Shown piece after piece: positions 1-9,545 of a DNA stretch of 63,294 nucleotides. Position 1 is the first letter of the stretch, and the number at the start of each line of letters is the position of its first letter. Under the pieces are notes generated by a model that saw only the letters and a program-made list of their open reading frames with translations, was not told where the DNA came from and ran no database searches. Source of the stretch: Tepidibacter sp. (GTDB taxonomy: Bacteria > Bacillota > Clostridia > Peptostreptococcales > Peptostreptococcaceae); NCBI RefSeq assembly GCF_025210165.1, contig NZ_JAOASI010000038.1:1-63294 (forward strand). Reading direction: 5' to 3'. Both the position numbers and the translations under genes were made by a program.

Positions 1-2
1 AA

Positions 3-482
3 GTAGCAAATGGAACAATAGTATCGGCATTAAAAGCTGCGTTAGCATCAGATAATAATGCAGAAATTAAAGTGTTAACAGCAACAGGTCAAACAACTGA
101 AGCAACAGTAACGGATGCTGTGACTAATACGATGGTAGTTTTAGTAACTGCTGAAAATGGAGTAGAAAAGCAAGAATATACAATTACTGTAAATGCAGTA
201 TTAAGTGATAATACAGATATTAAAGTTGCAACAGGAAAAGATGCAGTTGTAACAGAAGTAAAGAATGATAATCATACAATGAAAGTAGCAAACGGAACAA
301 CAGTATCGGCATTAAAAACTGCGTTAGCATCAGATAATAATGCAGAAATTAAAGTGTTAACAGCAACAGGTCAAACAACTGAAGCAACAGTAACGGATGC
401 TGTGACTAATACGATGGTAGTTTTAGTAATTGCTGAAAATGGAGTAGAAAAGCAAGAATATACAATTACTGTAAATGCGTAA
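3..482 (+). CDS. Repeat-containing cell-surface protein, C-terminal part (5' end outside window)
   Basis: The reading frame is open from the window edge, so the start lies upstream; only the last ~159 residues are visible. They consist of one complete and one partial copy of a ~94-residue unit (282 bp period: the segment starting at base 3 recurs at base 285). Each unit ends with a beta-strand motif of the type ENGVEKQEYTITVNA, which resembles cadherin-like/bacterial Ig-like beta-sandwich repeats of Firmicute surface proteins. The visible copies differ at only a handful of bases, suggesting recent duplication or gene conversion. No LPXTG or cell-wall-binding domain is present at this end, so anchoring, if any, must be N-terminal. 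A strong terminator follows. Function (adhesin or S-layer-like) is inferred from the repeat type only. Confidence 0.7.
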   Translation, partial: VANGTIVSALKAALASDNNAEIKVLTATGQTTEATVTDAVTNTMVVLVTAENGVEKQEYTITVNAVLSDNTDIKVATGKDAVVTEVKNDNHTMKVANGTTVSALKTALASDNNAEIKVLTATGQTTEATVTDAVTNTMVVLVIAENGVEKQEYTITVNA

Positions 483-539
483 ATGCTCAGTAAGTATATT
501 ACTAAGCTTGTTTAGGTGATTGTTAAAAAATACAAAAGA

Positions 540-577
540 GAGCATTTACTTTAATAATAGAGTAGATGCTCTTTTTT
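540..577 (+). terminator. Rho-independent terminator of the repeat protein gene
   Basis: An 11-bp stem (arms 540-550 and 561-571, one G-U pair) with a 10-nt loop is followed by a run of six T. Confidence 0.85.
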
Positions 578-727
578 ATACCCAAAAACCGAATCAATCC
601 CATATTCAAACATATAACATAATAATAAACTTGCTAACTTATTAAAGAATTCAGTGAAAACAAATTTCATACAAAGGCAGTGAAATCAATACATTGAGTG
701 AAATTAGTCAATCTGAAATAAAAATTG

Positions 728-747
728 AATGCTAATTAATTAGCATT
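728..747. promoter_or_regulatory. Perfect 20-bp palindrome upstream of the pel operon
   Basis: The sequence AATGCTAATTAATTAGCATT reads the same on both strands. It lies ~107 bp before the pelD start in the otherwise gene-free 578-854 interval. Its size and symmetry would suit a dimeric repressor operator, but no regulator is known to bind it. I saw no c-di-GMP riboswitch in this interval. Confidence 0.35.
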
Positions 748-854
748 GGTTAAAAAAAATAGGCAATACTAATAGTATTTAAAAAGCTAAGTTCTATAAT
801 ATGTATATATTGTATAAACATATAAAGAAACTAAATTACATAGGAGGAATTATA

Positions 855-2075
855 TTGAAAAAAAAATTAAAATTTTGTCTTATTGAAAATATTGTACTAA
901 ATTACATTATATTCTTTATATTTTTTTATATAAACCCAACAAAAGATAATTTTATAAATATGAACATACATCCTCTGGTGATAGTAGTAGTTACTATGTC
1001 TCTTAGATATGGAAATTATCTAGGTGTTTTAAGTGCAACAATAGCATCTATAACATTTATTTATTCATATTGGATTTTGGGAAGAGATTTATTTCTATTT
1101 TTTATAGACTATTCATATTATAAATTTTTACTTATGTTCTTTCTTTCAGCTATAGTTTTTGGACGATTTAAAGATAATTATGATCTTAGTATTAGTAATT
1201 CAAAATTAGAATATGATATTTTGAGTGAAAAATATGAGAATTTAATGAAGGGATATGAAAAATTAAGATTTATAAAAGAAGAATTAAGAAAACAAATAGT
1301 TGGAGCTGAATATAGTATAGTATCCTTATATGAAATAGCATCATCTTTAGAAACATTAGATTCAGAAGAAATATATACAGAAATAATGCATATATTATCT
1401 AAATTTTTAAAAGCTAAAACAATGTCTATATATACTGTAAGTGAAGATAATAAATATCTAAGGTTAAAGTTGAAAAAAGGAGAAGGTAAGACAATACCTA
1501 ATTCTATAAACATATTCAATAAGTTTTGCTTTAGAAAACTTATAAATAAAAAAATTCCTATAAAAAGAAATGGGAAGTGTCAAAATGAATTTCCACTGTT
1601 GTCTGGACCTATTATAAAAGATCATAGAGTCATAGCAGTTATAAATATAGAAAAAATGGATTTTGAGATGGTTACAGAGTATTCATTTAATTTATTTAAA
1701 GTAATTGTAGATTGGATAAATAAAGCATTAGTTCAAGCAATAGAAGTAGAGTTAGAACTTAATAAGAAGAAATACTATAAAGATACTAATATAATGAAAT
1801 ATGAATTTTTTAAAGAAAGACTTGAAGAGGAAAAAGAGAGAAAAGAAAGATATAATTTAGAGTATGGTCTTTTAAAATTTAAAAATAAAGATATAAGTAT
1901 AGAGCATTTGGATAATAAATTAAATAAATTAATTAGAACTGTTGATATTATAGCTTATGATGAAAAAAACAATATAATTTATGTTTTACTACCTGTGACT
2001 CCTCAAAGTGTGTGGGAGAATATTGAAAAAAGAATACTACGGGGATTTGATTATGAGATTGAAAGGATAATATGA
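855..2075 (+). CDS. pelD: PelD-like c-di-GMP receptor of Pel polysaccharide synthesis
   Basis: 406 residues from a TTG start chosen because AGGAGG ends 7 nt before it; an in-frame ATG at 801 lacks a good site. N-terminal hydrophobic segments (roughly residues 10-110) are followed by a helical linker, a GAF-like region (about 150-300) and a degenerate GGDEF-like C-terminus. The C-terminal RTVD (about 361-364) matches the RxxD inhibitory-site motif with which PelD binds c-di-GMP in Pseudomonas. First gene of a tightly packed set with PelE, PelF and PelG homologues, so it should gate polymer export or synthesis at the membrane. Its stop overlaps the next start. The assignment rests on context plus domain order; the sequence is diverged. 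Confidence 0.8.
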   Translation: MKKKLKFCLIENIVLNYIIFFIFFYINPTKDNFINMNIHPLVIVVVTMSLRYGNYLGVLSATIASITFIYSYWILGRDLFLFFIDYSYYKFLLMFFLSAIVFGRFKDNYDLSISNSKLEYDILSEKYENLMKGYEKLRFIKEELRKQIVGAEYSIVSLYEIASSLETLDSEEIYTEIMHILSKFLKAKTMSIYTVSEDNKYLRLKLKKGEGKTIPNSINIFNKFCFRKLINKKIPIKRNGKCQNEFPLLSGPIIKDHRVIAVINIEKMDFEMVTEYSFNLFKVIVDWINKALVQAIEVELELNKKKYYKDTNIMKYEFFKERLEEEKERKERYNLEYGLLKFKNKDISIEHLDNKLNKLIRTVDIIAYDEKNNIIYVLLPVTPQSVWENIEKRILRGFDYEIERII

Positions 2076-3904
2076 TGAATGTAAAAAAAAGCATTATTTA
2101 TATACTAGCTTTAATACTAATATGTGCAATTAATATACAACTAGTTAGGTATGGCATATTTGAAAAAACATTTGATGTTAACCAAAAATATAAAGAAGGT
2201 AAATTAAATTATATCTCTTCATCTATTCCAAAGAATTACCAAAAGATACTTGTGCTGTATTCTAATAAAGACAAAGGATCTAGTGATATATACAATAATA
2301 TATATTATACATTTAATATGGCAAAGTTAAATTATAAGTTAATAGATATTGAAGCAGAAGAAGTTGAAAAAGAAATAGAAAAATTAAAAACAGATGATTT
2401 GTTAGTAATAGGAAGTGAAAGGCTTTATGAAATTAAAAATCCCAATATAATAAAACACTATATTAAAAATGGAGGTCATACTGTATTTTTAGTTAGAGCA
2501 TTTTTCAATGAGTTTAATGATATAGTCGGAGTAAAAGAAAATAAAGGGTTTTTGAAAAAGTCTTTATATGGATTCAAATTTGAAAGAGAGATATTTCCAG
2601 GACTTGATGAACTAGAGATAAAAAGTAAAAAAGTAGTACATTCATCCTTAGATGTTATATTAAAGCAGGATGCAGATGTACTTGCAACATCTGAAAATAA
2701 GCCTATTATATGGACTAATAAGTATGGCAAAGGGAGAATCCTCTATGTAAACTCTACACTTTTAATGGATAAAGTAAATAGGGGGTTAATGCTACAGTAT
2801 ATTTCATATATAGGAGATTATTTTTTATCAACTATATTGAATGCCAAAATGGTTGATATTGATGATTTTCCTTCGCCTATAAAGCAAGGAAAGGATGAAG
2901 TTATATACTCTCAATACAATATGGACAATAATTCTTTTTATAAAAATATATGGTGGTCAGATATGTATAATTTTGCACAAAAGTATAATATAAAGTATAC
3001 AGGACTTATAATAGGAACATATAGTGATAAAACTAAAAAACCTTTGAATGAATTAAATAAATTACAGCTTGAAGATATAAAATATTTTGGAAGAAGACTC
3101 TCAGAAGTTCAAGGAGAAATTGGAGTACATGGATATAATCATAATTCATTAGCTTTAAAGGGACAAATGAACTTTGAAGATTATGGATATAATGAGTGGG
3201 AATCTCAAGAGACTATGGAAGAATCATTAAAAATATTAAAGAATAGTATAGAAAATATGTATGGAAACATAAAAATATATACCTATGTTCCTCCTTCAAA
3301 TATTATATCAAAGGATGGAAAAAATGCAGTTAAAAAAGTATTTAAAGAATTGAAGGTTTTTGCAGGGCTTTATACAGGGGAATCTGAAAATGGAGTGTTA
3401 TATCAAGAGTTTGGAAAAGATCCAGATGTTTTAGGAATATATGATTTTCCAAGATTAAGCTCTGGTCAGGATTATAGCCCTGAACTTATGTGGGATATTT
3501 ATAATGGGATAGCACACTACGGAATAGTTAATCATTTTATTCATCCTGATGATGTATTAGATAAAGAAAAATCAAAGGGAAGAACATGGAATGAAATGAA
3601 AAAAGATTTGAGCAATATATTTTCAGATATATATGACAGATTCTCTTTTTTAAGACCGATTACTAATATAGAAGCATACACAGAATATATTAAAAAGGAA
3701 GAGTTAAAAGTTTATATAACTAAAAAAGATAGTGTTATAAATATTTATCATGAAAATCTAATACCTCCTGCATATCATTATTTAAGAATAAAAGAAGATA
3801 AGATATCAAGAATTGATGGAGGTAAATTCACATTAATAGACAAAGATACAGGCCTTTACTTGATAGAGGCAAACGAACCTAAAATTGAAATAAAATTAAA
3901 ATAG
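2072..3904 (+). CDS. DUF2194-type polysaccharide deacetylase (PelA deacetylase counterpart)
   Basis: 610 residues with one N-terminal membrane anchor (about 6-25) and a large extracellular domain. Residues about 55-260 look like a glutamine-amidotransferase-like/DUF2194 N-terminal domain. The C-terminal half shows polysaccharide deacetylase features: DIDDFP (about 262-267), HGYNHN (about 352-358) and NHFIHPDD (about 487-494), supplying plausible Asp/His metal ligands. In Gram-positive pel loci the deacetylase is separate from the hydrolase, as here, whereas Pseudomonas PelA carries both. It would partly de-N-acetylate the exported GalNAc-rich polymer, making it cationic. ATG overlaps the pelD stop (ATGATG), indicating translational coupling. 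Confidence 0.75.
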   Translation: MMNVKKSIIYILALILICAINIQLVRYGIFEKTFDVNQKYKEGKLNYISSSIPKNYQKILVLYSNKDKGSSDIYNNIYYTFNMAKLNYKLIDIEAEEVEKEIEKLKTDDLLVIGSERLYEIKNPNIIKHYIKNGGHTVFLVRAFFNEFNDIVGVKENKGFLKKSLYGFKFEREIFPGLDELEIKSKKVVHSSLDVILKQDADVLATSENKPIIWTNKYGKGRILYVNSTLLMDKVNRGLMLQYISYIGDYFLSTILNAKMVDIDDFPSPIKQGKDEVIYSQYNMDNNSFYKNIWWSDMYNFAQKYNIKYTGLIIGTYSDKTKKPLNELNKLQLEDIKYFGRRLSEVQGEIGVHGYNHNSLALKGQMNFEDYGYNEWESQETMEESLKILKNSIENMYGNIKIYTYVPPSNIISKDGKNAVKKVFKELKVFAGLYTGESENGVLYQEFGKDPDVLGIYDFPRLSSGQDYSPELMWDIYNGIAHYGIVNHFIHPDDVLDKEKSKGRTWNEMKKDLSNIFSDIYDRFSFLRPITNIEAYTEYIKKEELKVYITKKDSVINIYHENLIPPAYHYLRIKEDKISRIDGGKFTLIDKDTGLYLIEANEPKIEIKLK

Positions 3905-3913
3905 GTGATATTT

Positions 3914-4879
3914 ATGAGTTTTTTTAATTCCATTAGTTATTTTATAGGAGTTATTTTAGAAATAACTATATATATTTTAACATATAGTTATGATTATTTA
4001 AGCTTAAGTATGTTTTTGTGTATACATATAGTTATTATATTAGCTATATATTTTATAAATAATATATTAATAAAAAATGATAAAGGACTGCCACTGTATT
4101 TAGGTATGTTCTTTTCTATAATTGGATTGGTAGTTTTATCAATTTTAGATTTGTTATTATTTTTAAATAAATCTAAAAATAATATAATAGAGGATTATGA
4201 AAAATATATAAAATATATGAATCAAATTATTATAAAAAACAAATTCGACTTTGAAAAAGAAATTAATATGACCTCGGCGTTAGATATTTTAAAATATTCA
4301 TCTAATGAAAAGAAAAAAGATATTATCGTAAATCTTATTGAAGAAGATATTGATTTGAAAGTTAAAATACTTAAAACTGCTTTAAAAGACAAGGATCCAG
4401 AGGTTGTTCATTATGCGTCTTCAACATTAAATTTATTAGAACAAGAGTATGAACATGAAATAAATTATTTAATAGATTCTTATGATAAAAAAAGAGAGAA
4501 GGAGACATTAAAAAAACTAATAGAGGTATATGATAAATATTTAAACTCAGGACTACTTAGTAAACAGCTTAAAAATATTTTATTACAACAATATTTAGAT
4601 ATATTGATTGAATATTTAGATAAATTCGGTGAAGAATATAGACTTTTATTAGATATAGCTGATGTATATATGTGTCTAGGCAAACCACAAGAATCTATCA
4701 AAATATTAAAAAGATTATACGGAAATTATATAGAAGAATGTGAACACTATATTTATTATATGAAGGTATTTTTTATAATGGGGAATTATAAAGAAGTTTC
4801 TAATATAGCTAAAAAGATTATTGATTTAGATTTGGATATTCCCAATAAGTATAAACCTATTGTTGATTATTGGAAATAG
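3914..4879 (+). CDS. pelE: PelE-like membrane protein with helical repeats
   Basis: About 321 residues starting at the ATG with AGGTGA 5 nt upstream; a GTG nine bases earlier is less likely. Two or three N-terminal membrane helices (about 1-90) precede a soluble alpha-helical domain with HEAT/TPR-like repeats (about 105-320; for example the LLDIADVYMCLGKPQESIKIL segment is TPR-like). This layout and length match PelE of Pseudomonas, whose TPR domain contacts PelA/PelD in the inner-membrane synthase complex. Sequence similarity is weak, so the name relies on topology and on its place between the deacetylase and PelF. Confidence 0.65.
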   Translation: MSFFNSISYFIGVILEITIYILTYSYDYLSLSMFLCIHIVIILAIYFINNILIKNDKGLPLYLGMFFSIIGLVVLSILDLLLFLNKSKNNIIEDYEKYIKYMNQIIIKNKFDFEKEINMTSALDILKYSSNEKKKDIIVNLIEEDIDLKVKILKTALKDKDPEVVHYASSTLNLLEQEYEHEINYLIDSYDKKREKETLKKLIEVYDKYLNSGLLSKQLKNILLQQYLDILIEYLDKFGEEYRLLLDIADVYMCLGKPQESIKILKRLYGNYIEECEHYIYYMKVFFIMGNYKEVSNIAKKIIDLDLDIPNKYKPIVDYWK

Positions 4880-4894
4880 AAAGAGGAAGATAGT

Positions 4895-6307
4895 ATGGAA
4901 ATTTGTATTTTATCAGAAGGTTCATATCCTTATATATCTGGAGGAGTTTCTTCTTGGATTAATCAACTAGTATATGAGATGAATGATAAAACCTTTAAAA
5001 TAGTTTCAATAATGCCATCTAGAGAAAGTAATTTAGAGTATAAATATAAGATACCATCTAATGTTGTTGAAATTAAAACTATATATATGAATGATTATAT
5101 TTATTTAGAGCCAAATAAAAAAATCAAAGAACCAAAACTTAATAAAAAAGAATTAATAGAGATAGAAAAATTTTTTACATTTGATAAAAATGTAGATTGG
5201 AATTTAATTATAAGTATAATGTCAAATAAAAATAAGTTTGGTGATTGTATAGAATTTTTGCAAAGCAGATTTTTTTGGAATATGATATTAAAATTTTATA
5301 AAGATAATTACAGTAATGAAGAATTTAATCAGTTTTTTTGGACTATAAGGTCTATGGTTATACCTTTTATAAATATAGTTCAAAGTGAACTTCCAAAAGC
5401 TGATATATACCATTCGGTATCTACTGGATATGCAGGTTTTTTAGGGTTATTATGTAAATTTAAAAATAATAAACCATTTATTCTAACAGAGCACGGAATT
5501 TATGCAAGAGAAAGAGAAGAAGAAATAATAAGAGCTAAGTGGGTTACAGGAATATATAAGAAGACATGGATAGATTTTTTTTATTATATATCAATAGGTG
5601 CATATAAAAGTGCAGATATAGTTGTATCTTTATTTGAAAGAAATAGAAGTATACAGCTTGAGCTTGGAAGTAATAAAGAAAAAACAATAGTAATACCTAA
5701 TGGTGTAAATTTAAATAAATTTAAAGCAGAACATGAAGCTCATCAAGGATTTAATATAGGCGCGATTTTAAGAATAGTGCCTATAAAAGATGTGAAAACT
5801 TTAATAAGAGCTTTCAAAGTGGTTAAATCTATATTGCCTAAAGTTAAATTATATTTAATAGGACCATATGATGAAGATATAGAGTATTATGAAGAATGCT
5901 TAAAATTAGTTAAAAACTTAAGTCTTGAAGATAATATAGAGTTTACAGGAAAAGTAGATATAAAAAAATATTTAAAAAAATTAGATTTACTGGTTTTAAC
6001 ATCAATATCAGAAGGTCAGCCTTTAGTTATACTTGAAGGTATGGCATGTGAGATTCCATTTGTAGCCACTGATGTTGGAGCGTGTAGAGAACTATTAGAA
6101 GGAAAAAAAGATGATGATATAGGATTATCGGGAATAATAACTACTCCTGTTTCTCCAAGAAATACAGCAAATGCCATAATTAAATTAATAAAAGATAAAA
6201 ATTTAAGAATACAGATGTCCCAAAATGGGAGAAAAAGAGTTGAAAAATATTATACAAATAAAATGTTTATAGAAAAATATAATGAAGTATATGAAAGTTT
6301 AAGGTGA
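4895..6307 (+). CDS. pelF: PelF-family glycosyltransferase (GT4)
   Basis: 470 residues, cytosolic GT-B fold. The N-terminus has the PelF signature GSYPYISGGVSSW (about 9-21), and the C-terminal half carries the nucleotide-sugar site with SEGQPLVILEGMA (about 370-382) and the following VGACRELL. PelF family members use UDP-GalNAc/UDP-GlcNAc to build the Pel polymer. Start ATG is preceded by AGAGGAAG. It lies between PelE and PelG with 4-15 nt gaps. This is the most clearly recognisable gene of the operon. Confidence 0.9.
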   Translation: MEICILSEGSYPYISGGVSSWINQLVYEMNDKTFKIVSIMPSRESNLEYKYKIPSNVVEIKTIYMNDYIYLEPNKKIKEPKLNKKELIEIEKFFTFDKNVDWNLIISIMSNKNKFGDCIEFLQSRFFWNMILKFYKDNYSNEEFNQFFWTIRSMVIPFINIVQSELPKADIYHSVSTGYAGFLGLLCKFKNNKPFILTEHGIYAREREEEIIRAKWVTGIYKKTWIDFFYYISIGAYKSADIVVSLFERNRSIQLELGSNKEKTIVIPNGVNLNKFKAEHEAHQGFNIGAILRIVPIKDVKTLIRAFKVVKSILPKVKLYLIGPYDEDIEYYEECLKLVKNLSLEDNIEFTGKVDIKKYLKKLDLLVLTSISEGQPLVILEGMACEIPFVATDVGACRELLEGKKDDDIGLSGIITTPVSPRNTANAIIKLIKDKNLRIQMSQNGRKRVEKYYTNKMFIEKYNEVYESLR

Positions 6308-6311
6308 TTTT

Positions 6312-7793
6312 ATGGCAGGAATAGGATTTACTTTAAAAAAATTGTTTAAAGAAGAATTTTTTACTACAAGGTTAAAGGCGTACATGTATTCATCAATAGT
6401 TGCAGCTGGACCTTGGATAGCAGCGGTTTTGACTGTTAATATACTTCTTTTTATGGCTGAGTATTATTTTAATGATATATCTCAAAAAGATTTATTTATG
6501 GGGACTATAGTTTATAGTTTTGTATTTTCTCAAATAATAACTGCACCGTGGCAACTATTAATTACTAGGTATATATCCGATAAACTATATATTAAGGATT
6601 ATAATTATATAAAATCATCATTCATAGGACTTAGTAGGTTAGTATTTATAATAACTTATATTGTAGGATTTATTTATTACTATAAAAATCAATTACCTTT
6701 ATATTATAGATTTATGGGACTTTCTTTATTTGTATTTATATCATTGATATGGATTATAATGGTTTATTTAAGTGCAATAAAAAATTATTCTATAATTTCA
6801 TATGCTTATATAATTGGAGGCATAATTTCAGTTATATTATCATTTATATTTGTTAATTATCCTCTACAATTTAAAGAATATCCTATTGCAAGTGGATTAC
6901 TTTTAGCATATTTAATTGGGATAATAGTTACTTATTCAATTTTATTATATAGTTTTTTCTCAACCTTTTATGTTAGTAATAATAAGGAGTATGATTTTAT
7001 TAGATACTTAAGCAAATTTTATAATTTATTTTATATAGGTCTTTTTTATACATTGGGATTATGGATTGATGATATTTTAATGTGGTATTCTCCACTAGGA
7101 GTAGATATATATGAAACATATAAATATGCACCTCTTTATGATAATGCTGTATTTTTAGCATACTTAACTGTTATACCTACAATGATTCTTTTTATGGTAT
7201 CTATTGAAACTGAATTTTATGATATGTATAAAAAGTATTATACTTTTTCAATGGGAAGTGGAACGTATGATGACATAGAAGTAGCGAGAAAACAAATGCA
7301 AAAATCTGTATACAAGCAAGTTGTATATACGATGGAAACTCAAACAATAATTTCATTAACACTAATAATCATATCTGGTAAAATATTTTCATACTTAGAG
7401 ATTCCTATAATAATAAGAGACATATTTAGAATAGCTGCTCTTGGGGCTTTATGTAATATTTTCATATTAATAATAATTCTTATTTTACTTTATTTTGAAT
7501 CAAGAAAATTTGCGTTAATTATAGCATCTTTGTTTATGTTATTAAATGGAGTATTTACTTTATATTTTATACCAAGAGGTATTGAGTTTTATGGATTTGG
7601 ATATTTTGTAGGCTCCTTTATAACCTTAGCTGTAGCCATTGTAATAATGGTAAGATTTTTAAAAGATATAAATTATTATACCTTTGGAAAACAGCCAGTA
7701 TTTATTGCAAAGGAAAAAGGTATATTTGTAAATATTGCCGATTACATGAATTTTTTGTCTAATAATTTTGAAAATAAATATAAAAAAAGGTGA
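6312..7793 (+). CDS. pelG: PelG-family polytopic export protein
   Basis: 493 residues, about twelve hydrophobic segments, MATE/Wzx-like. The N-terminus AGIGFTLKKLFK is the characteristic PelG opening. In the Pel system PelG forms the membrane channel with PelD and PelE through which the polymer made by PelF crosses. RBS AAGGTG precedes ATG; the stop overlaps the RBS of the next gene. Length and topology match the family. Confidence 0.9.
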   Translation: MAGIGFTLKKLFKEEFFTTRLKAYMYSSIVAAGPWIAAVLTVNILLFMAEYYFNDISQKDLFMGTIVYSFVFSQIITAPWQLLITRYISDKLYIKDYNYIKSSFIGLSRLVFIITYIVGFIYYYKNQLPLYYRFMGLSLFVFISLIWIIMVYLSAIKNYSIISYAYIIGGIISVILSFIFVNYPLQFKEYPIASGLLLAYLIGIIVTYSILLYSFFSTFYVSNNKEYDFIRYLSKFYNLFYIGLFYTLGLWIDDILMWYSPLGVDIYETYKYAPLYDNAVFLAYLTVIPTMILFMVSIETEFYDMYKKYYTFSMGSGTYDDIEVARKQMQKSVYKQVVYTMETQTIISLTLIIISGKIFSYLEIPIIIRDIFRIAALGALCNIFILIIILILLYFESRKFALIIASLFMLLNGVFTLYFIPRGIEFYGFGYFVGSFITLAVAIVIMVRFLKDINYYTFGKQPVFIAKEKGIFVNIADYMNFLSNNFENKYKKR

Positions 7794-7798
7794 AAGAT

Positions 7799-8656
7799 AT
7801 GGAATATGTATATACAATTATATTTATAATAGTTATAGCTTTAATTGGAACTTTTATTATCCCCATTAATGAAGCTTCTGGGACTAACTATAGTATGAAA
7901 AAATATAATAATACTGTAGAAGTTAAAAATAATATACAAAATTTCATAATATACTATGGAAATATAAATGATAATAAAATGAAAGAATTATCAAAGTATT
8001 CAGTTGTAATAATAGAACCTAAGAATATAACAAAAACTCAAGTTATTACCTTGAAAAATCTAGGAGTAAAAGTTTTAGGATATATATCAGTTGTTGAACA
8101 AAATGAAAATGATATAGATTTTCCAGTACTTAATCAGTCTTGGTTTTATAAACCAGAAAACAAAAAAATTAGAATTGATAAATGGGAATCTTGGTATATG
8201 GATATACGAAAAAAAGGTTATCAAAATTTCTTATTAGAACAATTGTATTTACAAATTATTAATAAAAACTTAGATGGAGTTTTTTTTGATACAGTTGGAG
8301 ATATAGATGATTCTAATTGGAGTCAACTTGATAAAAAAACTATGAGAGAGAACTATGAGCAGTTTTTATCAAGAATAAAAAATAATTATAAAAACTTAGA
8401 AATTGTTCAAAATTGGGGATTTGAAACTGCAAAAAATTATTCGCAAAAATATATAGATGGGATAATGTGGGAAGGGTTTTCATTTGATCTTTTAAAAAAT
8501 GATCAATGGTCTCAAAATAGAATTAAAGAGATTAATGCTATGAATATAGATTTTTATATTGTAACTCCTGTAAAAGAAAATATAAATAAAAATCCTTTAA
8601 ACAGCAAACTATATGTATATTTTAGAAATAGTGATATTTATGATAGTACTGAATGA
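7799..8656 (+). CDS. GH114-like (TM1410 family) glycoside hydrolase, PelA hydrolase counterpart
   Basis: 285 residues. ATG at 7799 is chosen over the overlapping GTG at 7790 because AGGTGA lies 5 nt upstream. An N-terminal hydrophobic anchor or signal (about 3-24) is followed by a TIM-barrel-like domain; GVFFDTVGDID (about 159-169) and MWEGFSF (about 222-228) supply the acidic residues expected for endo-alpha-1,4-polygalactosaminidase-type enzymes. Such a domain is the N-terminal half of Pseudomonas PelA. It would trim or release Pel outside the membrane. Last gene of the operon, followed by a terminator. Confidence 0.75.
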   Translation: MEYVYTIIFIIVIALIGTFIIPINEASGTNYSMKKYNNTVEVKNNIQNFIIYYGNINDNKMKELSKYSVVIIEPKNITKTQVITLKNLGVKVLGYISVVEQNENDIDFPVLNQSWFYKPENKKIRIDKWESWYMDIRKKGYQNFLLEQLYLQIINKNLDGVFFDTVGDIDDSNWSQLDKKTMRENYEQFLSRIKNNYKNLEIVQNWGFETAKNYSQKYIDGIMWEGFSFDLLKNDQWSQNRIKEINAMNIDFYIVTPVKENINKNPLNSKLYVYFRNSDIYDSTE

Positions 8657-8668
8657 AGATAAGAGAGG

Positions 8669-8700
8669 GGACTACATTACATTTGTAGTCCTTTTAATTT
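8669..8700 (+). terminator. Terminator of the pel operon
   Basis: Eight-bp perfect stem (8669-8676 with 8684-8691), 7-nt loop, then TTTT and a further T-rich stretch. It separates pel from the convergent patatin gene. Confidence 0.8.
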
Positions 8701-9545
8701 TTAATATAGTTCACCATATTGCCATAAGAGTTTAAAGCATCTTTGTATCCTAGTTCATATAAATTGTTTATATTTTTATGATTTTTATCTAGTGTATTCA
8801 ATTTGATAGATTGGCTTGGAGATATAACAAAGGCTTTACCATCCTTTTGTTGTTCATTAATATATTTTAATGAATCGTTGTATATATCGTAACAATTATC
8901 TATAGCTTGTATTAAAGTAGTGTTGTCTGTATAAAATTTTTTAGCTAGTTTTTTTAGATATCTAGGTTTTTTACTTGATTCTTCTTTACTTGTAAGAATT
9001 ACTATATTTTTATTATTTCCATCATTCTGAGATTTTTTTATAGGTATTGGATCAGAAAGACCGCCATCTAAAAGCTGCATGTCGCAATAATCTACAATAG
9101 GACTTACAAAAGGTAAACTACAAGAAGCTCTTATAGCTTTTAATAAATCATCGCAATTGTGCCTATCAATATATACAGTTTTACCGTTCATGCAGTTAGT
9201 AGCAGTTATAATTAATTTTTCTGGAGCCTTATTAAAAGAATCAAAATCAAATAGTTCTAGTTTGTTCGGAATTTCATCGAATATAAAATCCATTCCAAGA
9301 ACTGATTTATTATGTTTAAAAAAATTTCTCAAGTTTATATATCTTTTATCATTTAAATACTTAGTATAAAAAACTTTTCCAAAACCGTGTTGGTTAGATA
9401 TATAAGCAGATCCATTACAGGCCCCAGCAGATACACCTATGGTATAAGGGAATTTTATTTTCTTTTCTATAAAAAAATCTATAACACCTGATGTATAAAC
9501 TCCTTTCATTCCTCCTCCTGGAAGAATTAAACCTATATTTTTCAT
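8694..9545 (-). CDS. Patatin-like phospholipase (RssA/YjjU type)
   Basis: 283 residues. Shows the three patatin hallmarks: glycine-rich oxyanion loop GGGMKG (10-15), nucleophile elbow GVSAG with Ser39, and DGG with Asp160, which together form the Ser-Asp dyad of an acyl hydrolase. No signal peptide, so probably cytosolic or peripheral, acting on phospholipids or acyl esters. RBS AAGGTG precedes the ATG. Convergent to pel and apparently monocistronic. Substrate unknown. Confidence 0.85.
   Translation of the reverse strand: MKNIGLILPGGGMKGVYTSGVIDFFIEKKIKFPYTIGVSAGACNGSAYISNQHGFGKVFYTKYLNDKRYINLRNFFKHNKSVLGMDFIFDEIPNKLELFDFDSFNKAPEKLIITATNCMNGKTVYIDRHNCDDLLKAIRASCSLPFVSPIVDYCDMQLLDGGLSDPIPIKKSQNDGNNKNIVILTSKEESSKKPRYLKKLAKKFYTDNTTLIQAIDNCYDIYNDSLKYINEQQKDGKAFVISPSQSIKLNTLDKNHKNINNLYELGYKDALNSYGNMVNYIKN

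Noticed and set aside
1-482. CRISPR array from the repeated start of the window
   Set aside because: The repeats are 282 bp, coding and contiguous, without short spacers.
578-854. c-di-GMP riboswitch before pelD
   Set aside because: None of the conserved GEMM core segments is present in the interval.
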